A stretch of 8,549 bases of DNA, taken from contig DATKZJ010000100.1 in assembly GCA_035527995.1 (NCBI GenBank), positions 1-8,549 of the forward strand, in the 5' to 3' direction. Both the position numbers and the translations under genes were made by a program. The notes under the pieces are model-generated. The model had not been told where the DNA came from. It worked only from the letters and a program-made list of their open reading frames with translations, and did not search any database. Numbering within the stretch: the stretch's first letter is position 1; every line of letters starts with the position of its first letter. Shown piece after piece: positions 1-5,616 of the stretch. The stretch is from JAFGTF01 sp035527995. Lineage in GTDB: Bacteria; Spirochaetota; B62-G9; DRHN01.

Positions 1-255
1 ATTATCTTCATCAATAATTACTCCAGTTACGGTTACACGGCCAGTCTTGGAATCCGGCGTACATCCACCAATATTGATCATACTGTAGCCACCTTTAGCC
101 ACCTCTGAATACACTGCTATATCCAGCTCACTGACAGATCCGTCTGCATGCGAACAACTAATAGCTGTCGGCTCAAAGTTAATTCTGTTTTTGGCTATTA
201 AGCTACCAATGCGTATTGGTTTGAAAAGGTTAGGATACTTTGTTTTAGTGGTCAT
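1..255 (-). CDS. Old Yellow Enzyme family NADH:flavin oxidoreductase, N-terminal part (runs off the left edge)
   Basis: The reverse strand reads 85 codons from ATG at 255 to the window edge with no stop. The N-terminus contains YPNLFKPIRIG followed by AKNRI, the usual opening of the FMN-binding TIM barrel of Old Yellow Enzyme proteins (NADH:flavin oxidoreductase N-terminal domain, also found in 2-enoate and 2,4-dienoyl-CoA reductases). Next come a segment ending AVYSEVAKGGY and MINIGG, matching the 'Y..rAkGG.glii.g' stretch of the family. Such enzymes transfer hydride from NAD(P)H through FMN to activated C=C bonds, in the cytoplasm. The start is supported by GGAGG at 263-267, seven bases upstream. 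Only the first beta strands are visible, so neither the substrate nor a C-terminal FAD/NAD domain can be judged. Codon use is AT-rich compared with genes further right. Family assignment is fairly sure; the specific activity is not. Confidence 0.8.
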   Translation of the reverse strand, partial: MTTKTKYPNLFKPIRIGSLIAKNRINFEPTAISCSHADGSVSELDIAVYSEVAKGGYSMINIGGCTPDSKTGRVTVTGVIIDEDN

Positions 256-321
256 AAGTTAGCCTCCATTATTATAAATATTTTAATTTTTTAGTCGGCC
301 ATTCCATAAATGAAAAGATTA

Positions 322-362
322 ACAGTTATTACAGGCTATAAATTAGTTATTTACAGTTATTA
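322..362. repeat. Three phased AGTTATT repeats in the divergent intergenic region
   Basis: AGTTATT occurs at 324-330, 345-351 and 355-361. The outer two are part of a longer identical ACAGTTATTA (322-331 and 353-362). Offsets of 21 and 10 bases place all three on the same face of the helix. They lie just downstream of the predicted start of the oxidoreductase transcript, where a multimeric regulator could bind. The stretch is AT-rich, so chance recurrence is possible. Confidence 0.4.
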
Positions 363-369
363 AGTACCC

Positions 370-398
370 ATTCTTTCACGTTCTCAAAAACGTGTCAA
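370..398 (-). promoter_or_regulatory. Sigma-70-like promoter of the flavin oxidoreductase gene
   Basis: On the minus strand a perfect -35 box TTGACA (398-393) is followed by exactly 17 bases and AAGAAT (375-370, 4 of 6 matches to TATAAT). Transcription would start near 363, leaving a leader of about 108 bases before the ATG at 255. The spacer is filled by an 18-bp dyad, so the promoter is probably regulated. Seen in sequence; activity is inferred. Confidence 0.6.
377..394. promoter_or_regulatory. Perfect 6+6 dyad in the promoter spacer, candidate operator
   Basis: CACGTT, six bases, then AACGTG form a perfect inverted repeat. It covers nearly the whole spacer of the minus-strand promoter and touches the last two bases of its -35 box. 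A regulator bound here would contact RNA polymerase directly, either blocking it or remodelling the spacer. It could also fold as an RNA hairpin if transcribed from elsewhere, but there is no clear terminator tail. Confidence 0.5.
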
Positions 399-448
399 GA
401 TTTATTTCATTAATTTTTCAAAAGATTCGTGATGCCAGCGTGAAATCG

Positions 449-477
449 TTGAAAATAGCACTATACTGCTGTAGAAT
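449..477 (+). promoter_or_regulatory. Sigma-70-like promoter of the NagB-like/PfkB operon
   Basis: TTGAAA (449-454) and TAGAAT (472-477) are separated by exactly 17 bases, each matching the consensus at 5 of 6 positions. Transcription should begin near 484, giving a leader of about 79 bases that contains two hairpins before the start codon at 563. Confidence 0.6.
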
Positions 478-500
478 GGAAAGCACGAACAGTTTTTTAC

Positions 501-543
501 GGCAGGCTGATTAAGTCCTGCTAACTCGAAGTTCGGCGAACTT
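501..543 (+). promoter_or_regulatory. Tandem hairpins in the 5' leader of the sugar operon
   Basis: Two stem-loops follow one another in the predicted leader. The first pairs GCAGG (502-506) with CCTGC (517-521), extendable by a G-T pair. The second pairs AAGTTC (529-534) with GAACTT (538-543) across a GGC loop. The second ends eight bases before the ribosome binding site AGGAG (552-556). No T run follows either, so they are not simple terminators. Roles in translation control, RNA stability or protein binding are all possible; no known riboswitch is recognised. Confidence 0.4.
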
Positions 544-551
544 ACACAGTC

Positions 552-556
552 AGGAG
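552..556 (+). promoter_or_regulatory. Ribosome binding site that decides the NagB-like start
   Basis: AGGAG ends at 556. The first in-frame ATG follows with no gap (557), which leaves no room for initiation, while the next in-frame ATG (563) has an ideal six-base spacing. This favours a protein starting MCYITREQ. Confidence 0.7.
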
Positions 557-562
557 ATGAAA

Positions 563-1453
563 ATGTGCTACATCACCAGAGAACAGCTATACAGGTTCTG
601 CAGCATACCTGCAGAGAGGCTGGCCGATCACCCTGAACTCAAGGTACCGTTCCGCCTCGTGAGGGACTCCGATGAGATGGGGTCTCTCATGGCTGAGGAG
701 CTTGTAGCCCTCATAGAAAAGAACAACAGCATGGGATGGCAGACGAGAGCTATCATTCCCTGCGGCCCGAGCTGCTGGTACAGCCCTTTTACAGACATGG
801 TCAACAATAGGAGGGTGAGCCTGAAAAACCTCGTTGTCTTCCACATGGATGACTGCCTCGACTGGCAGGGGCGTCTCCTCCCTGAGAATCATCCCTACAA
901 CTTCAGAACGGAGATGGAGAGGCGATTCTACGGCCCGGTTGACCCGGAGTTCGGAGTCCCGGAGAAGAACAGAAACTTCCCTTCCCCGCAGAACGTTGAG
1001 GATATACTGCAGAAGATATGGTCCGCCCCTCTTGACATCACCTATGGGGGGTGGGGTCAGGACGGACATATAGCCTACAATCAGGCACGCCGTCACCCGT
1101 TCAGCCATATTACCGTAGAGGACCTGAAAGAAGCATCCGTTCGTATTCAGGAGAACAACATCGATACGATATTAGCCCTGGCACAGCGTACCTTCGGCAC
1201 AGCGTACCAGTTCGTACCGCCGATGTCCGTCACCCTCGGGGTAAAGGAGTGCCTCAGCGCAAGAAAGGTACGAGTATTCAGCGACACGGGCGCCTGGAAG
1301 CAGACCGCGCTCCGCGTAGCGCTCTTCAGCCCGGTGACCCCGGAATATCCACTGACCCTTCTCCAGGAGCACCCGGATGCACTCATCACCGCTACCCTCG
1401 ATACTGCACGGCATCCTATCAGTGAGCATCCGGAGTGGGACCTCGGGGTATGA
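563..1453 (+). CDS. NagB-like glucosamine-6-phosphate deaminase/isomerase family protein with substituted catalytic Glu
   Basis: This 296-residue protein (numbering below is from the second possible ATG, at 557) has the NagB fold pattern. FHMDDCL at 95-101 corresponds to NMDEYVG of NagB, with the catalytic Asp at 98. GGWGQDGHIAYNQ at 164-176 corresponds to G-x-G-x-DGHIAFNE, with Asp169 and His171. VPPMSVTLGV around 220-229 corresponds to VPKMALTVGV, and TGAWK ends in Lys248. NagB turns glucosamine-6-phosphate into fructose-6-phosphate and ammonia in the cytoplasm. The family's catalytic Glu (148 in E. coli) is Gln176 here, and the phosphate loop GGTPLG is replaced by GPSCWY, so it may be an isomerase or act on another sugar phosphate. 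AGGAG at 552-556 directly abuts the ATG at 557 but lies six bases from the ATG at 563, so 563 is preferred. The gene is followed by a translationally coupled kinase. Confidence 0.85.
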   Translation: MCYITREQLYRFCSIPAERLADHPELKVPFRLVRDSDEMGSLMAEELVALIEKNNSMGWQTRAIIPCGPSCWYSPFTDMVNNRRVSLKNLVVFHMDDCLDWQGRLLPENHPYNFRTEMERRFYGPVDPEFGVPEKNRNFPSPQNVEDILQKIWSAPLDITYGGWGQDGHIAYNQARRHPFSHITVEDLKEASVRIQENNIDTILALAQRTFGTAYQFVPPMSVTLGVKECLSARKVRVFSDTGAWKQTALRVALFSPVTPEYPLTLLQEHPDALITATLDTARHPISEHPEWDLGV

Positions 1454-2496
1454 CCATGGAACCTCTTCGTATTAGGCAGGGCCGAAAAAAATTTGACGCG
1501 ATGATCGGAACGGGCGGCGTCGGTTCCGGAATGTTCTTCACCGTCAACGGCATGCACACCATCGGCCGGGAGGAATCGAGGTCCGGCAGGATAGAGGACA
1601 GGAAAGACTACTGCAAGCTCCACATAGTTTCCCACTATGTCAAATCGCTTCTCGGAAATGAATTCGAGGTCATAGCGATCGGCAAGGTCGGTGAAGATGA
1701 TGCCGGTTCTGAGCTGGTCCGGGAGATGCGGGAAGCGGGAATAGCTACAGAGCACATGATGATCTGCAGCGGGGAGCGCACGCTTTTCTCCTTCTGTTTC
1801 AGCTACCCCGACGGGAGCGGAGGAAACCTCACCACCGACGATTCCGCGAGCTCGAAGCTCACACCTCAGGATGTCCATAAGGCCGAGGAGTCGTTCGCGA
1901 GATTCGGAAAAAGGGGAATAGGCATAGCTCTTCCCGAGGTCCCTCTCGACACGAGGACCGCCCTCCTCAAACTATCGACCGTATACGGGCTGTACCGCAT
2001 CGCATCCTTCACATCTAACGAGATGGATGAGGTTAAGAAAGGCGGTATACTCGAAATCATCGATCATCTCGCCGCCAACATGGACGAGGCTGCAAGACTT
2101 GCCGGTAACAGATCAAAAGAGGACACTGAAGAGCGGACTGTGAGTGCCGCGGTAGAGACCCTCTTAAAAAAGAGCCATAACATCACGCTTTCGGTAACCG
2201 CTGGTAAAAACGGAAGCTGGATCTGGGACAAAAGAAAACTTCACCGCCTTCGGGCCCCTGAAGTCGAAGCCGTAAGCACAGCGGGAGCTGGGGATGCATT
2301 CCTTGGGGGGATCATTGCGGGAATTTCCGCAGGCTTCGGACTCGTGGAGGCCCAGCAGCTCGGTACCCTCATGGGATCCCTCTCCATCACCTCCCCCCAC
2401 ACGATAGATAAAAGGATCGACAAGAAAGCGGTCAATAATTTCGCACATTCAAAGGGCTTTCCCGTATGTGCTGCTCTCAAAGAGGTGTTACGCTGA
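1450..2496 (+). CDS. PfkB/ribokinase-family sugar kinase
   Basis: The 348-residue protein phosphorylates, by family, a sugar or sugar phosphate with ATP in the cytoplasm. Visible marks, numbered from the ATG at 1450, are: GTGGVGSG at 20-27 in the first strand; IGKVGEDDAG around 77-86, matching the family's G-x-V-G-x-D-x-x-G; NMDE at 210-213, the NXXE metal/phosphate motif; TAGKNGS around 250-256, the nucleotide loop; and TAGAGDAF at 277-284 with the catalytic base Asp282 and the anion hole. The usual N-terminal GGxAAN sugar-binding motif is not recognisable; KLHIVSHYV stands in its place, so the substrate may be unusual. The ATG at 1450 overlaps the upstream stop as ATGA; ATG at 1435 and 1456 are alternatives. 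Pairing with a NagB homologue recalls isomerase plus kinase steps of amino-sugar or tagatose-phosphate routes, but that is inference. Confidence 0.88.
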   Translation: MTMEPLRIRQGRKKFDAMIGTGGVGSGMFFTVNGMHTIGREESRSGRIEDRKDYCKLHIVSHYVKSLLGNEFEVIAIGKVGEDDAGSELVREMREAGIATEHMMICSGERTLFSFCFSYPDGSGGNLTTDDSASSKLTPQDVHKAEESFARFGKRGIGIALPEVPLDTRTALLKLSTVYGLYRIASFTSNEMDEVKKGGILEIIDHLAANMDEAARLAGNRSKEDTEERTVSAAVETLLKKSHNITLSVTAGKNGSWIWDKRKLHRLRAPEVEAVSTAGAGDAFLGGIIAGISAGFGLVEAQQLGTLMGSLSITSPHTIDKRIDKKAVNNFAHSKGFPVCAALKEVLR

Positions 2497-2564
2497 GCCG
2501 TAGCCATTATTTTTCAGCCTCAAATATTCACCAGAAACAGGTGTGCGCCTACCTACAGATGCCG

Positions 2565-2590
2565 CCCTTCTATGAGGGGTTTTCACCCTT
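2565..2590. terminator. Possible weak terminator between convergent genes
   Basis: The gap between the kinase (plus) and the Dph6-like gene (minus) holds CCCTT, five bases, then AGGGG followed by TTTT (2565-2583), a short stem with one G-T pair and a four-T tail on the plus strand. An alternative fold pairs AGGGGT (2575-2580) with ACCCTT (2585-2590). The stems are short, so this is tentative. Nothing else is evident in 2497-2623. Confidence 0.25.
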
Positions 2591-2623
2591 ACTGCTGAAG
2601 ATGAACGTGCAGCTTGCGCCTTT

Positions 2624-3310
2624 CTATCGAGGAATGAGGTCGTAAAAGTAGAAGCGGGAATCACGCAGCACGACCTCTCCCGTATCAATAGTCACCTTTT
2701 TACCAAAGTTCGGGCCGTCATACACAAAGGTGTGAAACTCCCCGTTCTCCCCGCACGGGTCCACGGTCCGGGGGAGGTCTCGCAGGAAACCTTCATCGTA
2801 CTCCCGTCCGCAAAAACTCCCATCCAGCTTCTCTGAGTCAACACAGACGACGACCGCCCTGAACCCGAGATCGATGAACCCTCGCCCCAGAGTCGATGTG
2901 TCGGCCGCCCACAACGGAAACAGTGCCTTCATAGACAGTTCTTCGAGCTTTTTCTCCCTGTGCATGCGCAAATCTTCCAGGAGTATGTCTCCGTATGCAA
3001 CCGTAAGAACCTCCCTCCTCTTGAACGAAACGAACATCCGCCGCATACATGCCTCATACTCTTCGCTGGAACCTTTCTTTGTGATATACACCTTTTCGAG
3101 CGGGATCCCGAGGGATTGGGCCTGAAGTTCGAGAAGCGTTTCTCTTACACCGTGCATACTGACTCTCCCGTAGTCTTCTGTCACGGTGGTGAGCAGAGCA
3201 CGCACATCGTACCTGTTCGTTTTCTGAAGCTCATAAAGCGCAAGAGCGCTGTCCTTTCCCCCGCTCCACGTGAACAGGACTTTTGTATGAGCGGTTTTTT
3301 CTTTGTTCAT
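2624..3310 (-). CDS. Dph6-like (diphthine--ammonia ligase family) ATP pyrophosphatase
   Basis: The 228-residue protein belongs to the ATP_bind_4 / Dph6 group of N-type ATP pyrophosphatases. The PP-loop SGGKDS (residues 16-21) binds and adenylates with ATP. SMHGV around 51-55, YGDI followed by a DLR.HREKKLEEL helix, and the C-terminal GENGEFHTF (187-195) with YDGPNFGKK are typical of the family; length is also normal. In eukaryotes and archaea Dph6 amidates diphthine on elongation factor 2. Bacteria lack diphthamide, so a bacterial member should activate and amidate some other substrate, which is unknown. The start ATG at 3310 has only a weak purine stretch (GAGAT) upstream. It follows the lipoprotein gene on the same strand after 132 bases, so it may be the last gene of that transcript or have its own promoter. 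Confidence 0.88.
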   Translation of the reverse strand: MNKEKTAHTKVLFTWSGGKDSALALYELQKTNRYDVRALLTTVTEDYGRVSMHGVRETLLELQAQSLGIPLEKVYITKKGSSEEYEACMRRMFVSFKRREVLTVAYGDILLEDLRMHREKKLEELSMKALFPLWAADTSTLGRGFIDLGFRAVVVCVDSEKLDGSFCGREYDEGFLRDLPRTVDPCGENGEFHTFVYDGPNFGKKVTIDTGEVVLRDSRFYFYDLIPR

Positions 3311-3390
3311 AAGATCTCTGCCTCGGATATAGAATATGGCAATTGTGATAGGTACAGACCCGTTTTGATATCTTCCCTAGGACCTCCCCG

Positions 3391-3412
3391 CTATCGGTTA
3401 TCACTACGATAG
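3391..3412. repeat. Perfect inverted repeat upstream of the Dph6-like gene
   Basis: CTATCG and CGATAG flank ten bases, forming a 22-bp dyad about 80 bases upstream of the ATG at 3310. On the minus strand no T run follows, so it fits an operator or leader hairpin better than a terminator. It lies inside the short CBS-like reading frame described in the findings. Confidence 0.35.
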
Positions 3413-3442
3413 GTAGCTGCCCGAGATTTCGAACTAAAACGT

Positions 3443-4407
3443 TTATTCTCTCGGCAGGCCGAGCCACCGGTCCCAAACCTTCATGGCTTCCCTTTCGTTC
3501 CCTCTTTCATCGAGCAGGCCAGTGTCCTTCCAAATCATGAACAGCTCATCCACTCCAGACGGCTTGACCCTGGTCCAGAAATCGTCATAATCCCTCACAA
3601 AGAACCACACTACGAACCGGGTGTTGAGCCTGTTGCACTGTTCGAGAAGGAAACGTACGTATTCCGCCTGGCCCCTCTCATCTCCCGGTATCTGCACCCC
3701 GTACTGCTTCGACACGAGTTTTTCGGCTATAAAGCCGGTTTCAGCAACGGCGAACGGCCTGTCTGCAGAAAGATCGGCAAGCTTTTTAAGAACCAGTCTA
3801 CCGGAAGGTTTCCGGGTCCCCTGTTGTTGAGAAACGGGTATGAGCTTACCGCTATGTAATCCGTAAAGGGCAGGAGCTTTTCTACCGCGGCTTTCTGGGA
3901 AAGCGGGTCCTTCTCGGCAAGCATGTTGACCTCTATGCCGTAAGCCATGAAATCCGGCTCGAAAGCACGGATCATCTCCCTGCAGTAGTTCGTGTACGCC
4001 CGGACGACCTCGTGGTCGTTGAAATTCTTTTGCTTCCATTCTCCGGCCCTCGGCATATTAGTATCCTTACCCCATCGGCCGGCCAGGCTGTTTCGTTTTG
4101 TCGAAAGAGGCGTTACAGCGAGGTACACCCTTATGTTTTCCGGGGTATGGGTCCTGCGGTATTCGATCTCAGATCTTACTCTGAAATGATACGGACTTTC
4201 TTTCAGGGGCTCGTCCCACGGTACACCGCCGTCGAAGTGGTGCGCGACCATATCCCCGTGTCTGCCGAGAGCATCGTAGAATGAACGTGTTCCCGATTGC
4301 GGCGGAACCTGCAAAACAGTATCTTCCCGGAGTGTCATCCTGCGGGCGCAGCCCAATGAGAGGCTTATTAGAAGAACTGCCGCAGTCATTCGAAAAATGT
4401 TTTTCAA
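3443..4407 (-). pseudogene. Glycoside-hydrolase-like TIM-barrel lipoprotein gene, interrupted by a one-base frameshift
   Basis: Two overlapping minus-strand frames join into one protein of about 321 residues if one A is added to the five-A run at 3787-3783. Frame one starts at TTG 4407, within TTGA overlapping the stop of the radical SAM gene and behind AGGGGGA. It begins with KNIFR, a hydrophobic stretch and SLGC, a degenerate lipobox with Cys20, so the product is probably a secreted lipoprotein. Barrel-like strands follow: MVAHHFD, RVYLAVTPL, MAYGIEVN (Glu about 159), DYIAVSSYPF. After the shift come FAVAETGF (Glu about 223), VVWFFVRDYDDFW and a C-terminal helix ending DRWLGLPRE. Two strand-end glutamates suggest acid/base and nucleophile of a clan GH-A type hydrolase; substrate unknown. 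ATG at 4389 is an alternative start. The break may be a sequencing error, a true mutation or programmed -1 slippage. Confidence 0.75.
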
Positions 4408-5531
4408 AAATCCCCCTGTACTATCTGGCCCTCGAGGCTGCAATTCGGGTTCACATTTGTTGATTTCGCTCCGCTGCTCATTACAATCTTTTCGAATGCA
4501 TCTGTGTTGTTGACGAGAGAACATCCAACCTCTCCATGCTGCAGCACCGTGGGGTGAGCGCGGATCGCTTCCAAAAAAGGAGACTCGAGCACCTCTCTGA
4601 AAGAGAGATCATTGACATTCTCCCGTGCGTAGTGTGCGAAGGGGCACGGTTCAACCCATCCGAGAGCATTTATGTGCAATCCGCCTCCACCTACCGCCAT
4701 ACACCTCCCGTCTGCATCGTACTCGTCGTAAGGGAGATGGATCAGGATTATACGCTCCCAGTTTCTCAGTTCGGGCAACCGTTCTCTGAACTGTTTCTTC
4801 TGCTCCTCTCCAGGAAGGTCATCTTTATCGTCAGGGCTCAGCGGAATAAACTCGTTGAACACGCCCAAGGTACACCCCCTGTCGACCATGGAGGACACGA
4901 AATCTCGACTGCCGAGAAGATCGATCGTGTCTGCGGTAAGGACCGAGGAAAACCCGAAATGTACTCCAGCCGCATGCAGCAGCTCCATACAGCCTATCAC
5001 CTTCCTGTACACTCCCTCGCCCCTTCTTCTGTCGGTCTCCCGTTCCCCTCCCTCGATGCTCACGACTGGAAACACGTTTCCGCACCGAGCGATCCTTCGG
5101 GCCATGGTTTCGTCTATCAAAGTACCGTTCGTTACTGTCCAGAAAAGCGCGCTTGAATACTCCTCGTAGAGTTTCATCATCTCCGGCCTTAGATACGGCT
5201 CCCCTCCTGTGACCACAAAAAGAAAGACACCCTCATCTACGGCAGACCCCATCACCCTTTGGATTACAGGAAAGGTCATTTCATCCTCCTTCGGGTGAAA
5301 CCGGGCGTAACAGCCCCTGCAGGAGAGATTGCATCTGAAGGTCGGACTTATCCCGATACCCATAGGAACGAGGAGATTCTCCTTTTTAAAGGACCGCCTC
5401 CTTGCGAGGCCGGATCGGATCAATCCGACCTGCAGATTCCTTGTCCGCCAGAGTATTTCTATCGGTCTTCTTCCCCACAGCCGGATCATACTCTTCACAA
5501 GATATCGTAAATCGAGCCCGTCTCTCCTCAT
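4404..5531 (-). CDS. Radical SAM enzyme with C-terminal SPASM/twitch-like cysteines
   Basis: The 375-residue protein (from ATG 5531) has CNLSCRGC at 67-74, the CX3CX2C site for the [4Fe-4S] cluster that cleaves S-adenosylmethionine, then VTGGEP (107-112), the SAM-binding GGE motif. A basic amphipathic N-terminal segment (about 1-55) precedes the barrel. The C-terminal part has Cys277, INALGWVEPCPFAH with Cys296, ENVNDLSFREVLESP, and later Cys337 and Cys364, resembling a SPASM or twitch domain with an auxiliary cluster. Such enzymes modify peptides, cofactors or sugars in the cytoplasm; the substrate here cannot be told. GAGG at 5540-5537 sits five bases from ATG 5531; an upstream in-frame TTG at 5609 lacks such a site. 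The stop TGA overlaps the TTG start of the next gene, so the two are probably translationally coupled. It follows the Mut7-C gene after 85 bases. Confidence 0.9.
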   Translation of the reverse strand: MRRDGLDLRYLVKSMIRLWGRRPIEILWRTRNLQVGLIRSGLARRRSFKKENLLVPMGIGISPTFRCNLSCRGCYARFHPKEDEMTFPVIQRVMGSAVDEGVFLFVVTGGEPYLRPEMMKLYEEYSSALFWTVTNGTLIDETMARRIARCGNVFPVVSIEGGERETDRRRGEGVYRKVIGCMELLHAAGVHFGFSSVLTADTIDLLGSRDFVSSMVDRGCTLGVFNEFIPLSPDDKDDLPGEEQKKQFRERLPELRNWERIILIHLPYDEYDADGRCMAVGGGGLHINALGWVEPCPFAHYARENVNDLSFREVLESPFLEAIRAHPTVLQHGEVGCSLVNNTDAFEKIVMSSGAKSTNVNPNCSLEGQIVQGDF

Positions 5532-5616
5532 AGAATCCTCATTATTAGGGAATCGGAAATCTCTGTTGGCTGGTAAGATACACCATCTGTGAAAAAACTG
5601 CAAACTCAAAACGGCA

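Noticed and set aside
587..1108. Long minus-strand open frame of 173 codons opposite the NagB-like gene
   Set aside because: It lies wholly antisense to a protein with clear family motifs, has no ribosome site and no recognisable domain.
1147..1878. Minus-strand open frame of 243 codons across the NagB/PfkB junction
   Set aside because: It is antisense to two motif-bearing genes, and its composition is that of an antisense shadow.
4536..5156. Plus-strand open frame of 206 codons opposite the radical SAM gene
   Set aside because: The minus strand carries the CX3CX2C and GGE motifs; the plus frame has no domain or ribosome site.
5532..5609. N-terminal extension of 26 residues on the radical SAM protein
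   Set aside because: It starts at TTG without a ribosome site, whereas ATG 5531 has GAGG at a five-base distance.
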